Notes: generated by a model from the sequence alone, not told the origin. A DNA stretch of 37,009 nucleotides from Saprospira grandis DSM 2844 (GCA_945888475.1 CAMDAB010000022.1:1-37009), one strand, 5' to 3'; shown: positions 1-9,240, counted from the first letter of the stretch. A program made the numbers and translations.

Positions 1-43
1 GAAGGTGGCAGACACCAAAAAAGAGTTGAAAAAATTGATATAG
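1..43 (+). CDS. Possible C-terminal tail of an upstream gene (partial)
   Basis: The frame beginning at base 2 reads KVADTKKELKKLI and stops at TAG 41-43, eleven bases before the enoyl-CoA hydratase ATG. The lysine/leucine-rich tail looks like a real C-terminus, but thirteen codons are too few to assign a family. Another frame is also open to TGA at 49-51, so the reading is tentative. If real, it would be the upstream partner of the hydratase gene. Confidence 0.3.
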   Translation, partial: KVADTKKELKKLI

Positions 44-53
44 CCCTTTGATC

Positions 54-815
54 ATGCAGACCTTAGAACTCACAAAAAAAGATGGCTTTGCGATCCTAAA
101 ACTGCATCGCGGTTCGGGAAATGCCATCAACCTGCAAATGATGCAGGAACTTTCCGATTTTTTTCAAAATGCTGAAAATGATGCTGAAATCAGCGGCGTA
201 ATTTTGACGGGCAATCCCGGAATCTTCACTGCCGGATTAGATGTGGTTGAGCTTTATAGTCTCGATAAAGAGGGTTCTTATGCTTTTTGGAAAAGATTTG
301 TAGACCTGGCCACTGAACTTGTCGCCTTTTCGAAACCGCTTATTGCTGCTATTCCGGGCCATAGTCCCGCTGGCGGTTGTGTCTTTGCCTGCTGTTGCGA
401 TTACCGTGTAATGGCCGAAGGTGAAAATTACCGCATCGGTTTGAATGAAATTCCCGTGGGCATCGTTGTGCCGGAGCGAATTTTGCATCTGTATGGTTTT
501 TGGGTGGGCATCAGAAATGCTTATCAGTTCCTCATGGAAGGCCGCCTGCTCACGCCCGAAGAAGCGCTGCGCGCCCATCTCATTGATGAAATCACTGAGG
601 CAGATGAAGTAATGAACCGCGCCGAAATTCAAATGCACAAATACCTGAAACTGCCACAACAGACCTGGCGCATGAGTAAGGTCAATCTCCGTCAGGGCCT
701 GCTCGAAAAAATCCAGGTCGATTTCGATGCCTCCTACGGCAAAGCAATGGAACAGTTCTGGTCGCCCGAAAACAGAGCGGCGATGGGTAAATTGGTGGAA
801 AAATTAAAAAAATAA
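54..815 (+). CDS. Enoyl-CoA hydratase/isomerase (crotonase) family protein
   Basis: This is a crotonase-fold enzyme of about 253 residues, the usual single-domain length. The N-terminus TLELTKKDGFAILKLHR leads into the first beta strand, and GNAINLQMMQEL and VILTGNPGIFTAGLDV match the family's first oxyanion-hole segment. AAIPGHSPAGGCVFACCCDYRVM is the second oxyanion segment, though the usual AxxGxAxGGG is altered to IPGHSPAGG. Family members hydrate enoyl-CoA or isomerise delta3/delta2 enoyl-CoA; the altered motif makes the exact reaction uncertain. A TTG at 48 is in frame, but the ATG at 54 is preferred because family N-termini begin just there. The next gene is on the same strand after 110 bases containing a palindrome, so it is probably a separate transcript. 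Confidence 0.85.
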   Translation: MQTLELTKKDGFAILKLHRGSGNAINLQMMQELSDFFQNAENDAEISGVILTGNPGIFTAGLDVVELYSLDKEGSYAFWKRFVDLATELVAFSKPLIAAIPGHSPAGGCVFACCCDYRVMAEGENYRIGLNEIPVGIVVPERILHLYGFWVGIRNAYQFLMEGRLLTPEEALRAHLIDEITEADEVMNRAEIQMHKYLKLPQQTWRMSKVNLRQGLLEKIQVDFDASYGKAMEQFWSPENRAAMGKLVEKLKK

Positions 816-845
816 GACTGCTAAGTATCTTTTAACTAAGTTGAA

Positions 846-865
846 AATACGCAACATTGCGTATT
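846..865. promoter_or_regulatory. Perfect inverted repeat, 9-bp arms, 2-bp centre
   Basis: The arms AATACGCAA and TTGCGTATT flank CA in the gap between the hydratase and the OmpA-family gene, about 60 bases before the latter's ATG. Such a short, nearly uninterrupted palindrome fits a dimeric repressor or activator site better than a terminator, because no T-run follows. The regulator is unknown. Confidence 0.45.
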
Positions 866-925
866 GCATGCACTTATAAAGTTAACGAATTTTGTGCTAT
901 CAATAATTTACATAATTTGAAAGCT

Positions 926-2986
926 ATGAAATATTTTTTGTTAAATCTTTTAAGTGCTTTATCGCTCTCCTTGATTGCCCAGACTATTATCGTCGATGAA
1001 AACTTCGACATGGACAATAAAAAATGGGTAATTGAAAAAGGTGACAAGGTAGATTATTTACTAAAAAAAGGAAATTATACCATTAAACCGCATACTGACG
1101 GAAGTTACTGGACAAAAACTGTTTATGAAGAACTGGATTTAGATGCAGATTTTAGCATTGAGACCTCCCTTAAAGTCAATGGCAAATCAGATGCAAGTTA
1201 TGGCTTGATTTGGAATATTGGTGAAATTCATGAGACTAATATAATTATACAGGGAAATAAGATAAAGATCAAGATAAACTATCCAAACACAAGGGGCAAT
1301 ACAAGCGTCGTGGATTGGAAAGAGGCCGGCATTTCTAAAGGAAAATATGTTAACATTAAAATTGAGAAAAAAGCCAATATTTTGAGCTATTATATTGATG
1401 GTAAAGTTTTTTACAAGTATGGAAATAATGGGGTTAAAAACTATTATTCTAAGAAAATCGGTTTTTTCGTTGATAAGAAAAGTGAGCTTTCTGTTGACTA
1501 TTTGAAAATTAACAATTATCCTGCTACCCAGGTAAAAACAATAGAAAATTACGATGCTTCCATTAAGTTGGAGAAATTGGATGAAAATATCAACTCAAAC
1601 GACAATGAAAGTCTACCAAGAGTTTCACCTGACGGAAATTACCTCTATTGTATCAGAACTAGTAAGGAGAATGTAGGTGGTTCCGAATTTGAGGATGTAT
1701 GGTATGCTCAAAAAAAGGAGGATGGTCGCTGGTCTAAATTAACTAACATAGGTAGTCCGATAAATAATCGCGCGCATAATTTTGTCATTTCGGCCTCGCC
1801 CGACAACAATTCCTTGCTGATTGCTAATACCTATAATGCAGATGGTAGTCCCAATGGTCCAGGGCTTTCAATATCATACAAGATAAATGGAAAATATCAG
1901 GTGCCGCTGAGTCAGGAGATTAAGGATTATGTCAATATCAATAAATTGGTTTCCTTTTTCCTATGTAATGACAACAAAACGCTGTTGATGGCCATTGAAA
2001 CCGGAAATGGAATGGGCGAGAAAGATCTCTATGTCAGCTTCCTGCTAAAAGAAAACAGCTGGTCGAAACCGCAAAGTCTGGGTTTAGTTGTGAACAGCGA
2101 TTGCGACGAACATTCGCCCTATCTTTCCGCCGATGGAAAGACCCTTTTCTTCTCTTCGACCGGTCATTATGGTTACGGTGATATGGATATTTTTGTATCC
2201 GAACGCATTGGGGATGGCTGGGACAAGTGGACAGAACCACGCAATCTTGGACCGAATATTAACAGTGAAGGAATTGAAACTGGCTATTTTATGGCTGCTA
2301 AGGGTGACTTTGCCTACCTGAGTTCAAATGGAGATATTTGTAAAGTAAAAAATCCGGCCTATGTTGAGCCGGTCATCATCCTAAGCGGAAAGGTTTTTGA
2401 CAAAAAAACAGGCCTTCCTATTGGCGCAGCTATCACTTATTCTAATCTTTCGGATGATAAAACATTGGGTACGGCCAATTCAGATAATGTCACAGGTGAT
2501 TACAAAATTGTACTACAAAAAGGCAAGGCATATGGCTTTATGGCCAATAAAAATGAGTATTATTCCATTTCGGAAAATATCGATTTGACCGATCTGAAAG
2601 AATATAAAGAAATCAAAAAAGACCTCTATTTATCTCCCATAGTGCGTGGTGAGCCTATACGTTTGAATAATATTTTCTTCGAATTTGCTAAATCGGTACT
2701 CAAAGAGGTATCTTTCCCTGAACTGGACCGATTGGTAGGAATTTTGAATAAAAATCCAGAGTTAAAAATCGAAATCGCCGGACATACCGATGATGTGGGA
2801 ACCGATGCTTCGAATCAAACCTTGTCGCAGGACAGAGCCCAATCGGTGGTGAATTATTTACAGTCGAAAGGTATTAACATCTCCCGCCTTTCAGCCAAAG
2901 GCTATGGCGAAAGCAAGCCCGATGTGCCTAATAACAGCGATGAGAACAGGGCTTTTAACAGAAGAGTTGAGTTTAAGATTTTATAA
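926..2986 (+). CDS. OmpA family outer-membrane protein with PD40 repeats
   Basis: This exported protein has about 686 residues. A signal peptide (MKYFLLNLLSALSLSLIAQ) decides for the ATG at 926, although the frame stays open back to a TTG at 857. The order is: a LamG/DUF1080-like beta-sandwich (about residues 25-200), WD40-like PD40 beta-propeller repeats (SPDGNYLY, LSADGKTLFFSS, about 225-480), a carboxypeptidase-regulatory-like domain (SGKVFDKKTGLPIGAAI, about 485-570) and a C-terminal OmpA peptidoglycan-binding domain (about 580-686) with AGHTDDVGT and NRRVEFKIL. Proteins of this architecture are common in Bacteroidota, where some relatives belong to the gliding/type IX secretion apparatus. 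No neighbour supports that role here. It probably anchors to peptidoglycan from the outer membrane. It ends at a strong terminator shared with the convergent phoH-like gene. Confidence 0.88.
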   Translation: MKYFLLNLLSALSLSLIAQTIIVDENFDMDNKKWVIEKGDKVDYLLKKGNYTIKPHTDGSYWTKTVYEELDLDADFSIETSLKVNGKSDASYGLIWNIGEIHETNIIIQGNKIKIKINYPNTRGNTSVVDWKEAGISKGKYVNIKIEKKANILSYYIDGKVFYKYGNNGVKNYYSKKIGFFVDKKSELSVDYLKINNYPATQVKTIENYDASIKLEKLDENINSNDNESLPRVSPDGNYLYCIRTSKENVGGSEFEDVWYAQKKEDGRWSKLTNIGSPINNRAHNFVISASPDNNSLLIANTYNADGSPNGPGLSISYKINGKYQVPLSQEIKDYVNINKLVSFFLCNDNKTLLMAIETGNGMGEKDLYVSFLLKENSWSKPQSLGLVVNSDCDEHSPYLSADGKTLFFSSTGHYGYGDMDIFVSERIGDGWDKWTEPRNLGPNINSEGIETGYFMAAKGDFAYLSSNGDICKVKNPAYVEPVIILSGKVFDKKTGLPIGAAITYSNLSDDKTLGTANSDNVTGDYKIVLQKGKAYGFMANKNEYYSISENIDLTDLKEYKEIKKDLYLSPIVRGEPIRLNNIFFEFAKSVLKEVSFPELDRLVGILNKNPELKIEIAGHTDDVGTDASNQTLSQDRAQSVVNYLQSKGINISRLSAKGYGESKPDVPNNSDENRAFNRRVEFKIL

Positions 2987-2996
2987 GGCATAAATC

Positions 2997-3034
2997 AAAA
3001 AGGGTTCACCGATAATTTTCAGTGAACCCTTTTT
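2997..3034. terminator. Bidirectional rho-independent terminator
   Basis: A perfect 9-bp stem (AGGGTTCAC 3001-3009 with GTGAACCCT 3022-3030) has a 12-base loop, four A on the left and four T on the right. It lies between the convergent OmpA-family and PhoH genes and can serve both, the PhoH stop being immediately adjacent at 3035. Confidence 0.85.
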
Positions 3035-4063
3035 CTATTGATTTTCATCTTTATTTTTCTGCTCATTTTCCTGAGCATCCCTTTCTCTTTCGTGTTTTCT
3101 GATTGCCTGCATTTCTTCGTCTTTTTCATAGGCATTGATAATGGCTTTTACCAAACGGTGACGTACCACATCGCCGGTTTCGAGATACACAACGCCGATG
3201 CCTTCGATGTTATCGAGCAGGCGTAGTGAACGGAAAAGGCCCGAGCGTTGATTCTTGGGCAGGTCGATCTGTGTAAGGTCGCCGGTGATAATGCATTTGG
3301 CACTTGGTCCCAGACGGGTGAGGAACATTTTCAGCTGCATTTCGGTAGCATTTTGCGCCTCATCCAAGATTACGAAGGCGTTGTCCAAAGTTCGTCCACG
3401 CATAAAGGCCAGCGGAGCTACTTCTATAATACGATTGGTCATAAAATTGGTCAGCTTTTCTGGCATGATCATGTCGTCGAGCGCATCGTATAAGGGACGC
3501 AAATATGGATCGATTTTGTCTTTGAGGTCGCCAGGTAAAAAGCCTAGATTTTCTCCTGCCTCCACGGCAGGACGTGTAAGTATAATTCTGCGTATCTGAT
3601 TGTTTTTCAATGCCTTTACGGCCAATGCTACAGCTGTGTATGTTTTTCCGGTACCGGCAGGACCAATGGCAAAAAGTATGTCATTGATTTCGGACAGTTC
3701 AACAATTTTCTTCTGGTTTTTGGTACGGGCAACAATGGCCTGTCCGGTTCTGCCATAGAGAATGATATTTTTACTGTCGGTCTTTAGCTTGCTTTCGAAG
3801 GGATTTTCTCCGTTGAGCAGGTTTTGAACGGCCTGAGCATTCAGTTCGCCAAATTCCTGCAGCATGCGCAGCATCATTTCGAGGGTTGCCTTACATTCCT
3901 GTACGCGTTTTTTATCTCCGGTCAACTTTAGCTGATTACCGCGGGGTATGATGTTTACATCGCTGTATGCTTTTTTTACTAAATTGAGCTTGGCATCGTT
4001 TTGTCCGTAAAATTCGATGAGTTCTACGTTTTCGATGGTGAGTATGATTTCGCTTTGAGCCAC
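3035..4063 (-). CDS. phoH: PhoH-like ATPase (YbeZ type)
   Basis: This is a cytoplasmic P-loop ATPase of 342 residues, a normal length for the PhoH/YbeZ family, which is linked to RNA metabolism and ribosome maturation. An N-terminal region about 100 residues long carries a KH-like segment (GNQLKLTGDKKRVQECKATLEMM). The ATPase domain has Walker A GPAGTGKT at residues 134-141, ILTRPAVEAGENLGFLPGD, Walker B FVILDEAQNAT, and GDLTQIDLP as sensor. The C-terminal 25 residues are a charged tail. The start is GTG (4061-4063): an in-frame stop lies three codons upstream and no earlier ATG exists. A ybeY gene, its common partner, is not seen nearby. Confidence 0.93.
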   Translation of the reverse strand: MAQSEIILTIENVELIEFYGQNDAKLNLVKKAYSDVNIIPRGNQLKLTGDKKRVQECKATLEMMLRMLQEFGELNAQAVQNLLNGENPFESKLKTDSKNIILYGRTGQAIVARTKNQKKIVELSEINDILFAIGPAGTGKTYTAVALAVKALKNNQIRRIILTRPAVEAGENLGFLPGDLKDKIDPYLRPLYDALDDMIMPEKLTNFMTNRIIEVAPLAFMRGRTLDNAFVILDEAQNATEMQLKMFLTRLGPSAKCIITGDLTQIDLPKNQRSGLFRSLRLLDNIEGIGVVYLETGDVVRHRLVKAIINAYEKDEEMQAIRKHERERDAQENEQKNKDENQ

Positions 4064-4311
4064 TTGGTTGATTTAAAAATTGAGTAATTGAGTAATTGGT
4101 ATGTTGGTAGTTGGTATTTGGATGACGAGCCTTGCGTGGTGGTAGTTGGACTTTTGGAAATTGGTAGTATTGGTATTTGTACTTTAGGATAGTTTGCTTG
4201 CTTAGTGTAGGTAATTGGACTTTTAGAAACTTAGACTTAGAATATCTTTGAGAAACTCTGTGTAAAACTTTGTGTGCTCTGTGGTAAAAAAACTTAGAAA
4301 AAAATCTTAGG
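4064..4311. repeat. Non-coding low-complexity stretch (TTGGTA-rich)
   Basis: No gene is seen. From about 4080 to 4240 the sequence is a drifting series of short words such as ATTGAGTAATTG, TTGGTAGTTGGTA and TTGGACTTTTGG. From about 4245 to 4300 it continues as CTTTGAGAAACTCTGTGTAA-type text, a pattern often met in Bacteroidota intergenic regions. A related word series (AGACTTTAGACTTTAAGACG) occurs at 32722. It looks like decayed microsatellite-type DNA in front of phoH; no clear promoter could be read in it. Confidence 0.6.
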
Positions 4312-5118
4312 TTATTTAAACAGGCCGATTTGCCAAAATTTATAAGGATAAGGTATGAGTGTAAAATGTTGTTTTTCCTTGAAATCTTTTTTAAAAAAAA
4401 CTATTCCAAAATAAAATAAGTCAACGCTCAAAGTCACTGAAGAGTTCAATTTTATTTTTTCCCAGGCAGCGGCCATTTCATCCGACCAGTAAATATCGTC
4501 AAAAATTAGCACAGAATCTTCATTGCAATAGGGTAAAATTTGTTCAAAATAACTGAGTGTTGGCTGCTCGGCATGATGTCCGTCGATAAAAGCCAAATCG
4601 ATTTTTTTTAATTTTTCGAGTGCTGTTTGAAGCGTTTCGGAAAAATTGCCCTCAAGTAATTCAATATCGGCACCGAGCATTTTGAAATTTTCTCTGGCCA
4701 GTTTTGCTATTTCGGGGCTACCCTCCAAGCTGATCATTTTAGCCTTTTGATTTCCAAAGTGAAGGTACATACTGCTGATGCCCAGTGAACTGCCCATCTC
4801 TAAAACTGTCTCAGGTTTAAAAAAATCAACAAGCCTAAAGAGCATTTGGCATTGCCATTCGGGCGATACAGAGGTTTTTGCTATCTCGCTGATTTTGCGT
4901 GTTTTTCCTGAATTTTTACGGGAGCCGGCACCCAGATCCAATACCGTTACTGTTTGATTTTGTTGCAGTAATCGGGCTCGCAGTGTTTTTAAAGGGTCGA
5001 AGGCATAATAATAACGATTGTCTTCGATAACATCTGTGAGCAAGCTGAATACAAAAGGTGAGTGTACCCTGTATTTTGTTACTGCACGTAAATAATATTT
5101 CAGAAAGTGTTTTATCAT
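4312..5118 (-). CDS. Class I SAM-dependent methyltransferase
   Basis: A 268-residue methyltransferase of the O-methyltransferase/Methyltransf_24 type. The SAM-binding motif I is TVLEMGSSLGISSMYLHFG in mid-protein, followed by MISLEGSPEIAKLARENF (acidic residue after strand 2), LAFIDGHHAEQPTLSYFEQIL and VLIFDDIYWSDEMAAAW, where aspartates in related enzymes bind a metal. An additional N-terminal stretch of about 100 residues includes VLDLGAGSRKN. There is no signal peptide. The ATG at 5116-5118 lies two bases after the stop of the AAA-like gene, so the two are probably co-transcribed. The acceptor substrate cannot be told from sequence. Confidence 0.8.
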   Translation of the reverse strand: MIKHFLKYYLRAVTKYRVHSPFVFSLLTDVIEDNRYYYAFDPLKTLRARLLQQNQTVTVLDLGAGSRKNSGKTRKISEIAKTSVSPEWQCQMLFRLVDFFKPETVLEMGSSLGISSMYLHFGNQKAKMISLEGSPEIAKLARENFKMLGADIELLEGNFSETLQTALEKLKKIDLAFIDGHHAEQPTLSYFEQILPYCNEDSVLIFDDIYWSDEMAAAWEKIKLNSSVTLSVDLFYFGIVFFKKDFKEKQHFTLIPYPYKFWQIGLFK

Positions 5119-5120
5119 TT

Positions 5121-6674
5121 TTAAACAATTTCTTCAACTAGCCATTCATTCACTTTTCTTTCTGTCGTATCGAAGGAAACTGCAATAAGAACAGTAGGCA
5201 GCGTATTTATTTTAAAACGGCTTGCATAGGATTGTTCTTTGATTTGGTTCATGGCAATCTGAGCTGGTTTATCGGCTTTAAATTCGAAGATAAATACAGA
5301 TTTTGATGTAACCAACACCAGGTCCATTCGTCCATCTTTGCTGTGCACTTCTGAAAAGGTCATGAGCCCGGTGCTTGAAATTAAAACATGAACCAAGGCA
5401 TGAAAGAATTTCTCTTTTCGCTCAAATAAATCGTAGGGTATCGAAGCCAACAGACTGTCTATGATTTCGAAAAAAGCGTTCCAATCAGCTTTCAGCAGCG
5501 CGGCTATAATTTTGTCAGAATAATTGCTGTTGGCCAGGTCGGTCGATTTATTGGTATACGCTCCAAGAAGATGCCTGTTGAAAGAAACTTTTACCTCCTG
5601 ATTTGGAAAGCCTAAATGATATCTGTTGAGACTATCGCTTATTTTTTCGATGCCAAGGATTGTCAGATATCCGGTTTGATAGAGTAGCGATATAATTCCA
5701 ATGTCATCTATGTCAGCACTTTCCAGCAAAATATCGCTTCCGCTGGTTTCCTGAAGTTCAAAGGGCACAATTCCCACTCGTTTAATTTCGCTGATTAGGA
5801 AAGAAGGCGTACCCGTTTCGAACCAATAATTGCGGTAGATGGCATCGCCCATAAAATTAAGCACAGAGAAAGGATTGTAAATTCTTGTTTTCCCATCCCA
5901 GGAATAGCCATCGTACCAGAATTTCAGATTTTGTAAAACGGCATTTTCCTCTTGGTTTAAACGTTTTGCAACGACCTGTATAAAGGCTGAAAAATTTGAG
6001 ATTATTTCTGTTTCGGTCAGTCCGCAAATTTCCCCAAGTTCATAATGGTTACTGATGTCTTTGAGATTATTCAGGTCGGAAAAGATGGATAGTTTTCCAT
6101 ATTTTGAAACACCTGTGATGAGTGCCTGATGAATACAAAAATCCATCGACTTCATAGTTCCGTAAAAACCTTTCAATAAGGCAATGTGTTTTTCAACGAT
6201 GCTTTGCTGCCCCAAATAATCTGTAATGGGTTTGTCATACTCGTCAATCAGCACGACTGCTTTTTTGCCTATTTTTTGCAGTTCGGATAATAATTCAGAA
6301 AAAGCATTTTTGGAACTATCTGTATTTAATTTTATACCATATTCATTTCCAACTTCCTGTAACTGAAGCAGCAGACCTTGATTCAAAGAGTCATTAATAG
6401 TATCGACCCTATTCAAATCGAGATGAATCACTGGATATTTTTCCCATTGCCAGTTTGTTTCTATCCATAAGCCCTTAAAAAGATCTTCTGAACCTGAATA
6501 AATCTCCTTTAAGGTGCTGAGCATCAGAGATTTTCCGAATCTTCGGGGTCTTGAAAGGAACAAATATTTACCCAGACCCGGAAGTTTTGCCAACTGAGGG
6601 GTCTTATCCACATATAATAAATTTTCCTCCCGAATCTTGCGAAAGCTTTGAACGCCAACAGGTAGTATCTGCAT
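5121..6674 (-). CDS. AAA-ATPase-like protein with C-terminal PD-(D/E)XK nuclease-like domain
   Basis: This 517-residue protein has the architecture of the AAA-ATPase-like (pfam09820) plus PDDEXK_9 (DUF1703) family, expanded in Bacteroidota and of unproven function. It starts QILPVGVQSFRKIREENLLYVDKT, the family signature. The Walker A variant is SRPRRFGKSLML, the Walker B is VVLIDEYDKPI, and the C-terminal domain has GRMDLVLVTSKSVFIFEFK, matching the D...E-x-K pattern of the nuclease fold. An ATG at 6698 is also in frame, but the ATG at 6674 fits family N-termini (M-x-x-LPxGxxxF). A methyltransferase follows two bases downstream. A defence or mobile-element link has been proposed for such proteins in general but nothing here proves it. 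Confidence 0.8.
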   Translation of the reverse strand: MQILPVGVQSFRKIREENLLYVDKTPQLAKLPGLGKYLFLSRPRRFGKSLMLSTLKEIYSGSEDLFKGLWIETNWQWEKYPVIHLDLNRVDTINDSLNQGLLLQLQEVGNEYGIKLNTDSSKNAFSELLSELQKIGKKAVVLIDEYDKPITDYLGQQSIVEKHIALLKGFYGTMKSMDFCIHQALITGVSKYGKLSIFSDLNNLKDISNHYELGEICGLTETEIISNFSAFIQVVAKRLNQEENAVLQNLKFWYDGYSWDGKTRIYNPFSVLNFMGDAIYRNYWFETGTPSFLISEIKRVGIVPFELQETSGSDILLESADIDDIGIISLLYQTGYLTILGIEKISDSLNRYHLGFPNQEVKVSFNRHLLGAYTNKSTDLANSNYSDKIIAALLKADWNAFFEIIDSLLASIPYDLFERKEKFFHALVHVLISSTGLMTFSEVHSKDGRMDLVLVTSKSVFIFEFKADKPAQIAMNQIKEQSYASRFKINTLPTVLIAVSFDTTERKVNEWLVEEIV

Positions 6675-6700
6675 AAAATAAAATATTGACGCAAACATAC

Positions 6701-6735
6701 AAAAAAAGCCCGAATGCTGATAGCCTTCGGACTTT
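6701..6735 (-). terminator. Rho-independent terminator of the TonB receptor gene
   Basis: Read on the minus strand, the arms AAAGTCCGAA and TTCGGGCTTT pair with one mismatch and are followed by a T7 run. The hairpin lies about 30 bases after the receptor stop codon and before the AAA-like gene, separating the two. Confidence 0.75.
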
Positions 6736-6764
6736 AATAAAAGATTAGATTTTAGCTTAGAATA

Positions 6765-9137
6765 TTATTTTCGCTCCTTGCCTTCGATATTGAAATCCAA
6801 GCGCAAGGCAATATTCCTGGGTGCCTCCAAACGACCCGGACGCAACCAGTATTCGCTGTTAAGCAGGTTATTACCCAAAACTGAAATCTTGGCAAATTTG
6901 TATTTGTAAGACACACGGGCATTGAGGATGAAGGTACCTTTTTGCACGTCTTCTCTATCTCTGAAGGCTCTTATGGAAGGAAAAGTTAATTCTCCGTCAA
7001 GATACTTGTCAATATTTTCCATAAAAGACATGTATATGAAATTAAATCCTGCAGAAAATGATTTGTAGGTTGCCTGCGCATCAATTTTGCCAGTATGTCT
7101 TGAACGGTATTTTAGAATGTTAACGCCATCCGATGTTGTTGATTCTATTGATACCCCATCAATTGAATCTTTAAAGTTGACATATCTTGGATCCAGATAA
7201 TTATATCCCGCTATCAGGTCTAAAGCCACCCCACCAATTTTACCTTGTCCTGCTACACTGACTTCTCCTCCTAGGATACGAGTGTCGCCGACATTCTTGA
7301 CCTGAAAGTAAAGAGTTAAAAATTGAAATTCCATCATATTGTAATATTCACTCCAGAAGCCTGCAAGATCAATAAATCCTTGCCAGTTACCAATTTTGAA
7401 ACCCTGTTTAATGCCAAGTTCTGCCGACCATCCAGATTCAGATCTCAAATTTGGATTGGGTACAATACCGAGTGTGCCGGTTGAGGTAGAAATGAATTTT
7501 TCGACAATAGTTGGAAAACGGTAGGCCTGCCCCCAAGATGCGCGCAAGAAAGTTCCTCTTGATACCTTGTAATTCATGCCAAAGCGTAGAACTGGGCGAC
7601 CCTCAGTGGTATCTGGTGCATTAATATAAGAGCCAGGCAGGAAGGAAATAGGTTTGAAAAGTATGGAATCAGGCCCATTCAACTGATTCAGTTCATACCT
7701 TATGCCAATGGACAAGCTTAATCTTTCAAAAAACTTTTTATCCAATTGGGCGTATGCTGCAAAATTTGCTAAGTTAAAACTGGAATTGCTGTAAATCTCT
7801 GCAGTTACATGGCTAACACTGCCTACAATTCCACTTGCAACTTCTAAACCTTTCAATTTTTCAAACTTTCGCTGATACTGATATTCTGCATAGCCAAAAT
7901 CCGATTTATTGCTTTGGTTGTTTTCATTGTCATTGGTAATGTGATAATAGCGAGTCTGTAAACGATGTCTGCCACCAAATTTATCATAAGCAGTTACAGA
8001 TGGGTCAACTGTGATTCTAAAATATTGACCGCGAATAGGAATTGCCTCAGACGCTGCTTCATATAAGCCACCCCTTGGATTATTTCTCCAGGTATCCCAA
8101 AATAAATGACGATTCTGACGGCCGATATTCACATTGGTGTTTAGGCCTACAAATAGTTTTTCGCTCAACCTGTACCGTAGATTAACGGTAGCTCTGCCGG
8201 CCTGAGCAGAATTGGGGAGGGTATCTACGCCACCAACGCTGTCTCTGTCATTACCCCGCATAAAAGACTGATCATTATACACATTGGCACCAGCAACGAT
8301 ATCGAGTTTACCAATTTTTTGACGATGTGCAATCTGAAGATTGCTTTCGTAGGGTTGATTTGCCGAAGTCCACCATTTATTGGCAGGATCTCTGGGGTTC
8401 ATAAAGAGCTTGCCCGAGAGGCTCACTTTGGTAATGGGCTTTGCAGTAGGGTAGGCAGTGCGGATATTAATAATACCGTTCATGGCAGCAGAACCGTACA
8501 GTGCAGATGCAGCACCTTTCAATACTTCTATCTGTGAAACATTTTCGGTGGGTAGGTCGCGCCATTGTGGCAGACCCGCATCTACCTGCATAACAGGCAG
8601 GTCGTCCATGAGCATGAGTACGCGGCTGCCAGTACCCTGAGCATAGCCCGCACCACCGCGGATGTCGACCTGATCCTCGAGCATGTTTACGCCTGGGAGC
8701 TTGTCGAGTACCTCATTTACGGCTACTGCATTGGTGTTTTCCAAGAGTTTAGGACTAACAATCTCCATCGAGACAGTTACTTCGCCCAGAGGTTTTTCAA
8801 ATTTTGAAGAGGTAACGGTCGTAGTTCCCAGAATAGTTTCCGATTCTTTTAGCTGAACGTTCAACTCAAGTTCCTGTCCGGCTGTGACAGTTACTTCTTT
8901 GATTTCAGTTTCATAGCTTACGTAGCTGAATTCAATTTTGTGTTTGCCGGCTTCGAGTTCTATTCGGTAAGAGCCGTCAATTTCGGTGGAGACGCCCTGA
9001 TCTCCGACTTTTACATTGGCGCCCAAAAGGCCATCACCACCATTGGCATCGGTTATAATACCTTTAACAACAGCTTTTTGTGCAAATAATGAAATACTGC
9101 ATACAGAGAGTAGCAGTAGCATAAGAAATCTGTTCAT
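6765..9137 (-). CDS. TonB-dependent outer-membrane receptor
   Basis: This is a 790-residue outer-membrane transporter. The ATG at 9137 is chosen because it is followed directly by a signal peptide (MNRFLMLLLLSVCSISLFAQ); an earlier in-frame ATG at 9164 would add nine polar residues. A carboxypeptidase-regulatory-like domain (VVKGIITDANGGDGLLGANV, about residues 22-105) precedes the plug (about 115-230: LDKLPGVNMLEDQVDIRGG, VLMLMDDLPV, IEVLKGAASALYGSAAMNG). A 22-strand beta-barrel follows, rich in aromatic residues. It is single and not followed by a SusD lipoprotein, so it is a siderophore, cobalamin or metal-type receptor rather than a SusC-type one. The substrate is unknown; no Fur-like box or cobalamin riboswitch was recognised upstream. 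A terminator follows at 6701-6735. Confidence 0.93.
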   Translation of the reverse strand: MNRFLMLLLLSVCSISLFAQKAVVKGIITDANGGDGLLGANVKVGDQGVSTEIDGSYRIELEAGKHKIEFSYVSYETEIKEVTVTAGQELELNVQLKESETILGTTTVTSSKFEKPLGEVTVSMEIVSPKLLENTNAVAVNEVLDKLPGVNMLEDQVDIRGGAGYAQGTGSRVLMLMDDLPVMQVDAGLPQWRDLPTENVSQIEVLKGAASALYGSAAMNGIINIRTAYPTAKPITKVSLSGKLFMNPRDPANKWWTSANQPYESNLQIAHRQKIGKLDIVAGANVYNDQSFMRGNDRDSVGGVDTLPNSAQAGRATVNLRYRLSEKLFVGLNTNVNIGRQNRHLFWDTWRNNPRGGLYEAASEAIPIRGQYFRITVDPSVTAYDKFGGRHRLQTRYYHITNDNENNQSNKSDFGYAEYQYQRKFEKLKGLEVASGIVGSVSHVTAEIYSNSSFNLANFAAYAQLDKKFFERLSLSIGIRYELNQLNGPDSILFKPISFLPGSYINAPDTTEGRPVLRFGMNYKVSRGTFLRASWGQAYRFPTIVEKFISTSTGTLGIVPNPNLRSESGWSAELGIKQGFKIGNWQGFIDLAGFWSEYYNMMEFQFLTLYFQVKNVGDTRILGGEVSVAGQGKIGGVALDLIAGYNYLDPRYVNFKDSIDGVSIESTTSDGVNILKYRSRHTGKIDAQATYKSFSAGFNFIYMSFMENIDKYLDGELTFPSIRAFRDREDVQKGTFILNARVSYKYKFAKISVLGNNLLNSEYWLRPGRLEAPRNIALRLDFNIEGKERK

Positions 9138-9240
9138 AAGTTTTCTTTTAGGTGTTTGTAGCATGATTCGGTGTAAAAATAATATTAAATTTGGAAATTT
9201 GATAGATTGGAAGAGGAAAGATGTTGAGGGGAAAGAATGA

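Noticed and set aside
237-659. A 140-codon antisense frame within the enoyl-CoA hydratase gene
   Set aside because: It is a shadow of a well-supported crotonase gene and has no family features. The same applies to the other frames opposite or inside recA, mbo-type, hutI and TonB genes.
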